Shown one piece after another: positions 1 to 8,420 of a stretch of DNA of 64,000 nt (positions are counted from its first letter, which is position 1; the number at the start of each line of letters is the position of its first letter). The DNA comes from Paludibacter sp. UBA6032 (lineage in GTDB: Bacteria; Bacteroidota; Bacteroidia; Bacteroidales; Paludibacteraceae), in contig DIZI01000031.1 in assembly GCA_002427885.1 (NCBI GenBank), positions 62,001 through 126,000 on the forward strand. Direction: 5' to 3'. The notes under the pieces are model-generated. The model searched no databases. It saw only the letters and a list, made by a program, of their open reading frames with translations, and had not been told where the DNA came from. The position numbers were made by a program, and so were the translations under genes.

Positions 1-96
1 TACTTTAAATTTGATGGTACGTTCATAATAGTTGTGTTTATTAATTTGAGTAATTTGATTAGTTAAATATATTGTATAATTTAATTCATGATTTTA

Positions 97-1215
97 TTAA
101 TTGATTTTCTGTTCACTATTTATATTTAGTTCGCAAAATACAGGATAGTGATCGGAATAATTTACTTTATCCATTTTGTATTCAACAGGCGAAAATTCGG
201 TTGAATCATACAGGACATAATCAATTCTAAAATGATAAAATTTTTCATTAAATGACCATCCGAACCCATTGCCTATCTCTGAAAAAGCATCTTTAAGTTT
301 TCCTTTTATTTTAGTATAAGCATACGATGATGGGACATCATTAAAATCTCCACAAACGATTACCTTGTAAGGAGAAGAAGCAATTATTTTGGCTACTTCA
401 TCGGCCTGATGTGCTCTGAGTTTATAGGCTGAACCCAGTTTTCGTGAGAATTTGAGTGTAACTCCCGAAAGGTTTGTCGTATTGAAATCGTTTTTCAATT
501 GTATTGGCATCTCTTTGTCATTTTCAGTAATTTTGTTGGACTCCAAATGATTGTTGACAAACCGAACAATTTTGCCACTGATATTAATATCCGAATAAAT
601 AGAACCGTTGAATCCCGATTGATAATTTATTTTTTGTTTGTTGATTATCGGATATTTTGAGAAAGTTGCAACACCGGACTGCCTCTTATTCTGATTGTAA
701 TTAAATTGAATGTGTTTGTAAGGATATTTTGTGAAAATTCTCATAATATCCTCATAAGTCAGGTATTCTTTGTTACTGCTTACGGTAAACTCTTGTAAAC
801 AAACAATGTCTGCATTAGAGTCCAGAATATATTGAATAACCTTGTTTGGTTTATGTTTTTTGTGTTTTTTTTGCTCTCCACTACCCATTGTGTTATAGGT
901 GAGGATGTGAATAGGATGATTCGCCTGAATAATTTCGGTTGTTCCTAAGTGTATGGGGAAGGTATCGCCAATTTCAGAAGCTGAAAAAATCAACAGGCTT
1001 AATGAAACAAGGAAAAACCAGTTTCGGGACAATATCCAAAAAAGAACAAAGGAAATGTTTATTGCAATTATAAATGGGAAAGCAAGCGTTAAATAGGCAA
1101 CGTAGACAAATTTTTCCGGACTAAGAACCGTACCAATCATAGCCATAATCATAATAAAAACAGCCAGAATATTGGCAGTCTTCATTCCCCAAATCAATAA
1201 CGATTTACCAAGCAT
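97..1215 (-). CDS. Membrane-anchored endonuclease/exonuclease/phosphatase family protein
   Basis: The N-terminal third has about three hydrophobic segments. The rest is an endonuclease/exonuclease/phosphatase (EEP) domain with its standard motifs: LQE (metal-binding Glu), NNHLES, GDFND, RIDYVL and SDHYPV. The family hydrolyses phosphodiester or phosphomonoester bonds with a divalent metal; the substrate here cannot be told. It is the last gene of a three-gene minus-strand cluster behind two rhomboid proteases. The frame is open from a TTG at 1245, but the ATG at 1215 (MLGKSLLIWG) or 1185 (MKTANILAVF) is more likely; I chose 1215 because it leaves a normal first membrane segment before SPEKF. 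Confidence 0.85.
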   Translation of the reverse strand: MLGKSLLIWGMKTANILAVFIMIMAMIGTVLSPEKFVYVAYLTLAFPFIIAINISFVLFWILSRNWFFLVSLSLLIFSASEIGDTFPIHLGTTEIIQANHPIHILTYNTMGSGEQKKHKKHKPNKVIQYILDSNADIVCLQEFTVSSNKEYLTYEDIMRIFTKYPYKHIQFNYNQNKRQSGVATFSKYPIINKQKINYQSGFNGSIYSDINISGKIVRFVNNHLESNKITENDKEMPIQLKNDFNTTNLSGVTLKFSRKLGSAYKLRAHQADEVAKIIASSPYKVIVCGDFNDVPSSYAYTKIKGKLKDAFSEIGNGFGWSFNEKFYHFRIDYVLYDSTEFSPVEYKMDKVNYSDHYPVFCELNINSEQKIN

Positions 1216-1266
1216 AAATTTAGTTAATACTGAATTTATAATCAAGCCGATAGCAATCGGGATGAA

Positions 1267-2157
1267 TTAATTCTTGTTTCCTTGTTCAAATAATCGTTTC
1301 TTTTCTTCAGCAGATAAACTTTCGTATCCGGACGTCTTGATTCTATCGAGGATTTGGTCAATTTGTGCCATTTTACGTGCTTTATTCTCATTGTATTCGG
1401 CATCAGACATGCGATTCTTCTGACTGTTTTTGTTCGGCTTTACTTTCATCTTTCGAACACGAAACAAATTAAATCCGGCATCAAGTATCCAGTTTATTCC
1501 TTTGGTAATATCTGCCCCTTTGCGCAAAGATACGACAAATAAATAACCTGCCAAAGCACCACCCAGATGTGCTAACTGACCACCACCATTGTCGGATGTT
1601 ATTCCGAAAAAGCTCATTAAAACAACTGCCAGAGCTATGTATTTTAATTTAATACGACCTAAAAACATAAGTTGCATTTCCATATTGGGTGATTGAACGG
1701 CTGTAGCAACAATGATGGCCATAATAGAACCTGAAGCTCCTAATAATATACTATTGTGTAAAATGTCTGCATAAAATGGAAAAGTATTAAATGCTGTAAC
1801 ATAAAAAAATACACCCAGAAGACCACCCAAAAAGTAAAGCCCTACTAATTTTTTTTCGGAGAAAAATATTAAAAATATTTTCCCGAACCAAAATAGATTC
1901 AACATATTAAAAAGTATATGCAAGAATCCTTCGTGCAAAAACATGTATGTGATTGGAGTCCAAAAATGATGTGACAATTGAATTAAGTCGGCTGGCGCTG
2001 CCAGATAAGGTAATATGAAATCACCGGGAAAGTTGAATAATTTCATTAACCCCAGTGCAAGATTAAGCAAAACAAACACAATTGAATTAATAAAAATCAA
2101 ATGTGTAACTGAATTTCCTTGCCTAAAAGCCTGTTTTATATTGTCAATAATACTCAT
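1267..2157 (-). CDS. Rhomboid family intramembrane serine protease
   Basis: A polytopic membrane protein of 296 aa with the rhomboid signatures: HEGFLHILFNM near the second membrane segment, the catalytic serine in GASGS, and the catalytic histidine in AHLGG. Rhomboids cleave substrates inside the membrane with a Ser-His dyad; both residues are present, so it should be active. After the last membrane segment there is a charged cytosolic tail of about 75 residues. The start is the ATG at 2157 (MSIIDNIKQAF), not the TTG at 2172. It begins 18 bases after the stop of another rhomboid gene, so the two are probably co-transcribed. Confidence 0.93.
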   Translation of the reverse strand: MSIIDNIKQAFRQGNSVTHLIFINSIVFVLLNLALGLMKLFNFPGDFILPYLAAPADLIQLSHHFWTPITYMFLHEGFLHILFNMLNLFWFGKIFLIFFSEKKLVGLYFLGGLLGVFFYVTAFNTFPFYADILHNSILLGASGSIMAIIVATAVQSPNMEMQLMFLGRIKLKYIALAVVLMSFFGITSDNGGGQLAHLGGALAGYLFVVSLRKGADITKGINWILDAGFNLFRVRKMKVKPNKNSQKNRMSDAEYNENKARKMAQIDQILDRIKTSGYESLSAEEKKRLFEQGNKN

Positions 2158-2175
2158 ATCGATAAATCTCAAAAA

Positions 2176-2898
2176 TTAATAATTTTTCTTTTTCCACCAA
2201 AGAATTAGTATAGCACCAAATAACATACCTCCCAAATGGGCAAAATGAGCAATGCTATCACCTGAAAATTGAGCAACACCCATAAATAATTCTACTACAC
2301 CATATAAGGCAACAAAAATACGGGCCTTAATCGGAATAGGCAATGGGAAAATCATCAGTTTAGCCTCGGGGAAAAGCCAACCAAAAGCCAAAAGTAAACC
2401 AAAAACCGAACCAGATGCACCGATAGTAATGAGCATGTTTTGGAATGCTTGTTTTTGTAGAATTAATTCAGGAGCATTTATTGCATTCGATGCTATTGCA
2501 TTGCTAATTGCCGTTAGAGCCGAGTGATATTCTATTGTCCAAAAAACTTGTTGTACTAATCCTGCACCAACACCGGTAACTAAATAATAGAAGAGGAACC
2601 GCTTTGGACCCCATAAATTTTCGAGAACGCCACCAAACATGTACAACGCAAACATGTTGAACAATATATGGGTGAATCCACCGTGCATAAACATGTAAGT
2701 TATTAACTGGGCGGGATTGAATTTAGTGGAGGCCCAGTAATGCATGCCTAGAATGTCGGTTAAATCGATGTTTATACCCAGTCGATTCAAAAAACCGGGA
2801 AGAACAAGTGTTGCCAGCCACAAAATTACATTAATGGCAATTATATTTTTAACAACAGGTGGAATGCTATTTAAGAAAGATGATCTATAATTATTCAT
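2176..2898 (-). CDS. Rhomboid family intramembrane serine protease
   Basis: 240 aa, about six membrane segments. It has HGGFTHILFNMFALYMFG, the catalytic GASGS motif followed by VFGLLLAFGW, and the catalytic His in HFAHLGG. It is the compact rhomboid type without a soluble extension. It is the first gene of the cluster rhomboid-rhomboid-EEP protein, with starts and stops only a few bases apart. The substrate is unknown. A candidate minus-strand -7 element (TACTTTTG, 3051-3044) lies about 150 bases upstream. Confidence 0.93.
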   Translation of the reverse strand: MNNYRSSFLNSIPPVVKNIIAINVILWLATLVLPGFLNRLGINIDLTDILGMHYWASTKFNPAQLITYMFMHGGFTHILFNMFALYMFGGVLENLWGPKRFLFYYLVTGVGAGLVQQVFWTIEYHSALTAISNAIASNAINAPELILQKQAFQNMLITIGASGSVFGLLLAFGWLFPEAKLMIFPLPIPIKARIFVALYGVVELFMGVAQFSGDSIAHFAHLGGMLFGAILILWWKKKNY

Positions 2899-3066
2899 TT
2901 TGAAACATTGAAAGTGTAGAAATTATATAAAATACAGGTTCACAATTTATTTTTTTTAGTGGAATCAGCTAAATACGGCTTCAAAAGTGATTTTGGACAA
3001 TAATTAGAAAAAATAGAAACACCATTAAAGCTAGATTTCATGACAAAAGTAGTGAAAATAGCCCCG

Positions 3067-3090
3067 AAAATATGTTTTCTAACATATTTT
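3067..3090. repeat. Perfect 10-bp hairpin in divergent promoter region
   Basis: AAAATATGTT (3067-3076) and AACATATTTT (3081-3090) form a perfect stem with a TTCT loop, followed on the plus strand by two more T. It looks like an intrinsic terminator, but no plus-strand gene precedes it. It may be an operator or the end of a small RNA. Confidence 0.45.
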
Positions 3091-3133
3091 TTGAAAAGAT
3101 GCTAAATAAACAGTTTTTTTTTTATTTAAACGC

Positions 3134-3163
3134 TTGTTTATTATTTACAAACCATTACATTTG
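3134..3163 (+). promoter_or_regulatory. Bacteroidota-type promoter of HU gene
   Basis: TTG at 3134-3136, a 19-base spacer, then TACATTTG at 3156-3163 match the Bacteroidota -33/-7 consensus (TTTG, TAnnTTTG). The position rules out the upstream in-frame ATG at 3166 as the start, since it sits at or before the transcription start. Confidence 0.7.
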
Positions 3164-3213
3164 CAATGTCAAAATCTAGTTTTATTGTTTCTAATAAAAA
3201 AAATCAAAATCTT

Positions 3214-3486
3214 ATGAACAAAGCAGAATTAATCAATGCCATCGCTGCAGAAGCTGGTCTTACTAAAGTAGATGCCAAAAAAGCTCTCGAAGCAGTTGTT
3301 AAAAGTGTATCAGACGCCCTAGTTGCTGGCGACAAAGTTAGTTTAGTTGGTTTCGGAACATTCTCTGTTGCCCAACGTGCCTCTCGTCCAGGTATCAATC
3401 CTGCCACAAAAAAAGCAATCACTATTGCAGCTAAAAAAGTTGCTAAATTCAAAGCCGGAGCTGAATTGTCAGCCGCAGTAAACTAA
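3214..3486 (+). CDS. HU/IHF family DNA-binding protein
   Basis: A 90-aa histone-like protein. It begins MNKAELINAIA and carries the family core GFGTFSVAQR followed by the beta-arm (RPGINPATKKAI) and a C-terminal KVAKFKAG. It bends and compacts DNA as a dimer. The frame is open back to an ATG at 3166, but that ATG overlaps the promoter's start region and the family starts at MNKAEL, so 3214 is correct. Monocistronic, closed by a strong hairpin at 3509-3538. Confidence 0.95.
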   Translation: MNKAELINAIAAEAGLTKVDAKKALEAVVKSVSDALVAGDKVSLVGFGTFSVAQRASRPGINPATKKAITIAAKKVAKFKAGAELSAAVN

Positions 3487-3508
3487 GGTTTAACGCATTA
3501 AACAAAAC

Positions 3509-3538
3509 AAAAAGGAATATGGGGACATATTCCTTTTT
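3509..3538. terminator. Bidirectional intrinsic terminator after HU
   Basis: AAAAAGGAATATG (3509-3521) and CATATTCCTTTTT (3526-3538) form a perfect 13-bp stem with a GGGA loop and A/T runs at both bases. It sits between the convergent HU and DJ-1 genes and can serve both. Confidence 0.85.
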
Positions 3539-3563
3539 CTATGAAGAGCAATATGTTGAAAAA

Positions 3564-4106
3564 TCAAAAGCAGATCGAATCTGAGACTCTGTTTGCTACC
3601 CCTTTACCTTTAAGTTCTTCTACCAGTTTAAATGCAAATTCCAGTGCTACTCCGGCTCCTTTAGCTGTAATAATTTCCCCGGATTTTACTACCTTTTTAT
3701 CAGAAAGAGTTGCTCCCAGCAGTTGATTCTCAAATCCGGGATAACAAATTGCTTCTTTTCCCTCTAACAACCCAATTTTACCCAGAATAGAGGGTGCAGC
3801 GCAAATAGCTCCTGTTTTTTTATTCTGCTCTAAATGTTTCCGTATTAAATTTTTCAACCCGGAATGAGCATCCAAATTTGCAGTACCCGGCATGCCACCA
3901 GGTAAAATTAATAAATCCATAATACTAAAATCAGCTTCCGAAAATAATTGATCGGCTATAACTGAAATGCCGTGAGCCCCACGAACTGTTTTATCAGTGG
4001 AAACAGACACGGTCATGACTTCTATATCGGCACGCCTGAGGATGTCGATTGGTGCAATGGCTTCAATTTCTTCAAAACCATCTGCCAGAAATACAAATGC
4101 TTTCAT
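3564..4106 (-). CDS. DJ-1/PfpI family protein
   Basis: 180 aa, full length for the DJ-1/YajL branch. Visible are DGFEEIE near residue 9-15 with the conserved acid E15, the strand motif LLILPGGMPG, and the nucleophile-elbow cysteine C102 in GAICAAPSILG. Members act in oxidative or carbonyl stress protection (deglycase/chaperone activities are debated). It lies 114 bases behind tonB on the same strand, so it may be the last gene of the exbB-exbD-tonB transcript. Confidence 0.9.
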   Translation of the reverse strand: MKAFVFLADGFEEIEAIAPIDILRRADIEVMTVSVSTDKTVRGAHGISVIADQLFSEADFSIMDLLILPGGMPGTANLDAHSGLKNLIRKHLEQNKKTGAICAAPSILGKIGLLEGKEAICYPGFENQLLGATLSDKKVVKSGEIITAKGAGVALEFAFKLVEELKGKGVANRVSDSICF

Positions 4107-4220
4107 ACTTTTGAAATTTATATTTACAAATAATATTTAATTTTATCGTCTTTCAAAAATCAGATTATAAATTAATTCACAATCTGGAGAAAATTGTTAG
4201 TCGACCCTGTGTAATGAAGA

Positions 4221-4970
4221 TTATTTTAAATTAAAGTTATAAGTAATTGTTCCTGATGAGATATTTTTACCTGAAGAAAAATGTGTGTGATTGGCAGCCG
4301 TAATAGCAGCATTCCTGGTCTCTAAATCTGCAATAGTTGTAGGTGACCCAATAGCTGAACTGGTTACATTACCGTTCACATCCACAATAATATTGACCGT
4401 TATTTTTCCTTCTACATCTCTATTGTAGCTTGGTGAAACAAGATTACCCGTCAATAAACGTCCGTTAAGCGACCATGAATTACCGCCAGATGACCCTTTT
4501 CCTACAGGATTACCCTGTTGACTTTCACCCGAGCTGGTTCCTTTTCCTCGGGAATTATTGTTGCCAAACATTCCATTCATCACATTGGCTTTATCAATAG
4601 CATCCTGTTCGTTTCGTTTTTCTTCAGCCAGTTTTTTCTCATTTTCTTGTCGTTGGCGTTCAATTTGTTCCTGCTGTTTCTTTTTTTGTTTTTGTTCAGC
4701 AATCACTAACGAATTATCTTTTTGAGTCATAAGATCCGATTTGCCCGAAGTAATATTGGGCTTCACAGAGTTTTCCGTTTTAGCAGATTTAGTTACTGAC
4801 ATTTCTTGCATTCCACTACCATCGTTATTGTCTCCAAAGCTAACAATAAGTCCTTCGTCTTCAGTTGGTTTGTTTACGGTTAATGGCATTACTACAAACC
4901 ATAGAATTAGGAATAGTAGTATACAAGATAATACAGATCCAGTTAAACCATATAGATTAGATTTCTTCAC
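4221..4970 (-). CDS. TonB family energy transducer
   Basis: One N-terminal membrane anchor (near residues 9-31), a long Gln/Glu/Lys-rich stretch likely to form a coiled coil, a Gly/Ser/Asn-rich linker, then a TonB-type C-terminal domain (GKITVNIIVDVNGNVTSSAI). It couples the proton-driven ExbBD motor to outer-membrane TonB-dependent transporters such as the SusC proteins at the other end of this window. The usual Pro-rich linker is missing, giving a TolA-like look. Starts: TTG at 4985 (overlapping exbD) or GTG at 4970; I prefer GTG, which gives MKKSNLYG, four bases after the exbD stop. Confidence 0.85.
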   Translation of the reverse strand: MKKSNLYGLTGSVLSCILLFLILWFVVMPLTVNKPTEDEGLIVSFGDNNDGSGMQEMSVTKSAKTENSVKPNITSGKSDLMTQKDNSLVIAEQKQKKKQQEQIERQRQENEKKLAEEKRNEQDAIDKANVMNGMFGNNNSRGKGTSSGESQQGNPVGKGSSGGNSWSLNGRLLTGNLVSPSYNRDVEGKITVNIIVDVNGNVTSSAIGSPTTIADLETRNAAITAANHTHFSSGKNISSGTITYNFNLK

Positions 4971-4974
4971 GGCT

Positions 4975-5391
4975 CTATTTTTCAACTGATTTTGTTGCTA
5001 TGACCAATTTTATTTTATGTTGATTGGCAATATCCAATACTCTCACTACTTCTTTGTATGCGATTTCCTGATCTGCATACAGAGCAATATAGGTGGTCGA
5101 GTCCTTGGCCACAAGATTCATAATGAATGATTCAAGCTTATCGGGTGTTATTTCGTGAGATTTACCTTTCCCTTCGGCCACAAAGTACTGACCTTGTCCA
5201 TTGATTGAAACCTTTGCAATAACAGATTTTGTTGATGTGGATGCTTTACTTTGGGGTAAGTTTATTTTTATATCGTTTGGCGATGACATAGTAGAAGAAA
5301 TGACAAAAAATAAAAGTAACAGAAAAATTATGTCTGTCATTGATGCCATGGAAAATGCTGCTTCTATTTTATTTCTTTTTTTTAATCCCAT
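4975..5391 (-). CDS. exbD: ExbD/TolR family biopolymer transporter
   Basis: 138 aa. An N-terminal charged segment is followed by one membrane helix (MTDIIFLLLLFFVISSTM) that holds the conserved aspartate used in proton flow, and a periplasmic domain. It forms the ion-driven motor with ExbB and TonB. It sits 138 bases downstream of exbB and directly before tonB on the same strand. No second exbD copy is seen here. Confidence 0.92.
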   Translation of the reverse strand: MGLKKRNKIEAAFSMASMTDIIFLLLLFFVISSTMSSPNDIKINLPQSKASTSTKSVIAKVSINGQGQYFVAEGKGKSHEITPDKLESFIMNLVAKDSTTYIALYADQEIAYKEVVRVLDIANQHKIKLVIATKSVEK

Positions 5392-5529
5392 AATATGTAA
5401 TTAAGAAAATTTGAAAATTACGAATCACAATTATATAACTTTTATTTATTCCGAGACTACTCGAATTTTTACAATTAGAAATTCTATAAGAAGATAATGA
5501 ACAAAATACATTAAATATTTCATGTCGTT

Positions 5530-6216
5530 TTATGCAGGTTCGTTGAGCATGTCTAAAAACTCCATTGTTTTTGATTCCAAAATTCGAACTACCGAGTCAA
5601 TACGCGAAACCAGATAATTATAAGCAAAATAAGCCAAAATTCCAACAATCAGCCCTCCCACGGTTGTAACCATAGCTTGATACATTCCTACTGATAAATC
5701 ACTTAATTGAACAGTGCCAGTTGAATTTTGCGTCATGTTATAGAAAGTAAGAACCATGCCTGTTACAGTACCTAAAAAACCAAGCATTGGAGCACCACCG
5801 GACACTGAAGCCATAATAACCAATCCTTTCTCGAGGTTAGCAATTTCAATATTACCAACATTTTCGATGGCAACCAACACATCATTCATTGGACGTCCCA
5901 GTCGGCTAATTCCTTTTTCAACCATCCGTGAGGTTGGAGAATTGGTATCACGACACAGCTTTTTTGCAGCATCAATTTTGCCATCATAGATATAATCTTT
6001 TATTCTGTTCATAAAAGTTTTATCTTCTTTTGATGCTTCCTTCAGAGTTGTTAATCGTTCAATAAATATGTAAATTGCAATAGCAAACATTATGATCAAT
6101 ATATACATTATAGGACCACCATATTTAAACATTTCCCATAAATTCATTTGAACCGGCGTTGAAGGTGCTGCCGGAGTAAGTGCTGCTGTAACTTGTAAGA
6201 TAAGCATTGTGTTCAT
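5530..6216 (-). CDS. exbB: MotA/TolQ/ExbB proton channel family protein
   Basis: Three membrane segments are visible: MYILIIMFAIAIYIFIE near the N terminus, then GGAPMLGFLGTVTGMVLTF and VTTVGGLIVGILAYFAY, the ExbB/TolQ core. It forms the proton channel that powers TonB. An in-frame upstream extension to 6288 exists, but the ATG at 6216 (MNTMLILQVTAAL) starts in front of the first hydrophobic segment and is preferred. First gene of exbB-exbD-tonB; pdxJ lies 165 bases upstream on the same strand. Confidence 0.92.
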   Translation of the reverse strand: MNTMLILQVTAALTPAAPSTPVQMNLWEMFKYGGPIMYILIIMFAIAIYIFIERLTTLKEASKEDKTFMNRIKDYIYDGKIDAAKKLCRDTNSPTSRMVEKGISRLGRPMNDVLVAIENVGNIEIANLEKGLVIMASVSGGAPMLGFLGTVTGMVLTFYNMTQNSTGTVQLSDLSVGMYQAMVTTVGGLIVGILAYFAYNYLVSRIDSVVRILESKTMEFLDMLNEPA

Positions 6217-6380
6217 ATTTTTATGTTTTGAAGGTAATTTATAATATTTTGATCGGTTGATTTGAAAATGTGACTGACGGATAAACAAATTTCATACCGT
6301 TTTTTTGATCGATATTTAAAACTCTGTGAAATACCTGGAAGGAATTTTTCAGACATTTTTCAGAATTATCTAAAACTCTA

Positions 6381-7094
6381 TTAGCTTAACTGCTTTTTAT
6401 ACTGTTTTATTGTGTCTTCGAGCCCAAAATACAAAGCATCGGATATAAGGGCGTGACCAATTGAAACTTCATCGAGCCATGGAATCAGGGTATGCATATA
6501 GTTCAGATTTTCAAGACTCAAATCGTGTCCGGCATTTATGCCCAATCCTAACTTTTTTGCCAGTTTGGCTGCCTCAAAAAAAGGTTCAATTGCTTTTTCT
6601 CTGTTTTTAGAATAATTTGCAGCATACGGTTCCGTGTACAATTCAACCCTATCTGTTCCTGTTTTCGCAGCAAATTCAATGTTTTTTAAATTTGTATCTA
6701 CAAAAATGGAAACCCGGATACCTGAACTTTGAAAATCGGCAACGACTTCTCGCAGAAACTCCAGATTTTTGACCGTGTCCCAACCGGCATTTGAGGTAAT
6801 TGCTTCGGGTGGATCCGGAACTAAGGTAACTTGATGCGGCTTCACCGATTTGACTAATTGAATAAAACTCGCTGAAGGATAACCCTCAATATTAAATTCT
6901 GTTTTTAAAATTGCACTTAAATCCCACACATCTTTAAAGCGAATATGCCGTTCGTCAGGACGGGGGTGAACAGTTATTCCTTCGGCTCCAAATCGTTCGC
7001 AATCCAATGCCACCTGACAGATATTGGGAATATCGCCTCCACGAGCGTTGCGTAAGGTGGCTATTTTGTTGATATTAACGCTTAGTTTGGTCAT
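6381..7094 (-). CDS. pdxJ: Pyridoxine 5'-phosphate synthase
   Basis: 237 aa, normal for PdxJ, a TIM barrel that condenses 1-deoxyxylulose 5-phosphate with 3-amino-2-oxopropyl phosphate, the last ring-forming step of DXP-dependent vitamin B6 synthesis. The start MTKLSVNINKIATLRNARG and the motif ITVHPRPDERHIR are typical; GINAGHDLSLEN and EVSIGHALISDA follow. The frame extends upstream to an ATG at 7139, but homologues begin at MTKLSVN (7094). Divergent from nadK. Confidence 0.95.
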   Translation of the reverse strand: MTKLSVNINKIATLRNARGGDIPNICQVALDCERFGAEGITVHPRPDERHIRFKDVWDLSAILKTEFNIEGYPSASFIQLVKSVKPHQVTLVPDPPEAITSNAGWDTVKNLEFLREVVADFQSSGIRVSIFVDTNLKNIEFAAKTGTDRVELYTEPYAANYSKNREKAIEPFFEAAKLAKKLGLGINAGHDLSLENLNYMHTLIPWLDEVSIGHALISDALYFGLEDTIKQYKKQLS

Positions 7095-7396
7095 TTTTTT
7101 TTTTGTAATTATTTGAAATTGACTTTTTGGACGATTCATCCGAAATACCCTGAGACTATTTGAATTTACGAACTCTTTCCTTCAACAAATATTTGCAGGT
7201 TTCGTTTTCATTTAGTTCCTTTGCATAGCTTTTGGAAGAAAAGTCCCAATATTTTTTTACAAAAATAGCTAAAAATAAACAGAAGGTTATTAGTACGTAT
7301 TTATCTTTTATTATTTTTATCATTTATATGACTGTCTATTGCATATAATCAGAGACAGCTGAATAGTATTTAAGGTTTTATTTAAACGTTTTCATT
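7095..7396. other. Divergent intergenic region, pdxJ / nadK
   Basis: 302 bases without a gene. A minus-strand -7 candidate TATTTTTG (7267-7260) could drive pdxJ. I see no good TAnnTTTG for nadK on the plus strand and no hairpin of note. Confidence 0.4.
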
Positions 7397-8275
7397 ATGA
7401 GGATAGCCGTTTTTGGAAATATTTATCGAACAGTCATTCTTTCGCATATTCAGGTTTTGTTTGAATATTTCAAAGATAAAGGAGTTACGCTTTTGCTCGA
7501 CAATGAGCTTTACGAATTTGTACGAAATTTTGGCGATTGTTGTATGGAACATGCTGAAATAATTCAAAACGATAATTTTGAAGCCGATTTGGCTCTGAGT
7601 ATTGGTGGTGATGGAACTTTTCTAAATTCAGCCGCACGTATTGGTCGCAAAGGAATTCCTATTTTGGGTATTAATACGGGTCGTCTTGGATTTTTGGCCG
7701 ATATACCGAGTGAAGATATATTGCCAGCCCTGGATGCCGTTTTATCTTCACAATTCCGTATTGAAGACAGAACTTTGTTATTTGTTGAAACTTCAGATGG
7801 AGAGGAATTTGAATATCCTTATGCTTTAAATGAAATTTCAGTACTAAAGCAAGACAGTTCGTCTATGATAAGTATAAATACAACCGTAAATGGTGAAGTT
7901 GTACATACTTATCAGGCCGACGGTCTGGTAGTGTCAACACCAACCGGTTCAACGGCTTATTCGATGAGCGTTGGCGGTCCATTGCTTGTTCCACAGGCCC
8001 AGAATATCATACTCTCTCCGGTTGCTTCTCATAGTCTGAATGTTCGTCCTCTGATTGTTCCGGATACATGGACAATCGAGTTGGAAGTCCATAGCCGGAG
8101 TAGTTGTTATCTGGTTGCTATGGATGGACGTTCGAAAGTTCTGGAACAATCAACAAAATTACGAATAACAAAAGCTGATTATACTGTTAAGGTAATCAAA
8201 CAATTAAATCATACCTTTTTCGATACATTGAAGGAAAAATTGATGTGGGGAGTGGATAAGAGGAATTTAAAATGA
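7397..8275 (+). CDS. nadK: NAD kinase
   Basis: 292 aa. It phosphorylates NAD to NADP with ATP. The signature GGDGT is at residues 70-74, followed by LGINTGRLGFLAD, the NE(I/V) stretch ALNEISVLK, and DGLVVSTPTGSTAYSMSVGGPL, all diagnostic for NadK. It starts at an ATG after an AT-rich leader. fmt follows 145 bases downstream on the same strand. Confidence 0.96.
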   Translation: MRIAVFGNIYRTVILSHIQVLFEYFKDKGVTLLLDNELYEFVRNFGDCCMEHAEIIQNDNFEADLALSIGGDGTFLNSAARIGRKGIPILGINTGRLGFLADIPSEDILPALDAVLSSQFRIEDRTLLFVETSDGEEFEYPYALNEISVLKQDSSSMISINTTVNGEVVHTYQADGLVVSTPTGSTAYSMSVGGPLLVPQAQNIILSPVASHSLNVRPLIVPDTWTIELEVHSRSSCYLVAMDGRSKVLEQSTKLRITKADYTVKVIKQLNHTFFDTLKEKLMWGVDKRNLK

Positions 8276-8420
8276 TATTTGCCTTCGGCGATATTAATAG
8301 ATATTTATTCCCGTTGTTCATGACTGTTGGTTGTCCTTCGGACGTTAATAATTGTCATTGAAATATAGCAAAGCAAATAACGCATAAGGCAAATAACAAA
8401 AAGTAAATAACTTTTTTAGA

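Larger units (their letters stand above)
2899..3213. other. Divergent intergenic region, rhomboid operon / HU
   Basis: This 315-base AT-rich stretch holds no gene. It contains a minus-strand -7 candidate TACTTTTG (3051-3044) for the rhomboid genes, a perfect 10-bp hairpin (AAAATATGTT, 3067-3076, with AACATATTTT, 3081-3090), and the HU promoter. Confidence 0.5.

Noticed and set aside
3204..3452. 82-aa minus-strand frame opposite HU
   Set aside because: Complete shadow of the HU gene; no independent support.
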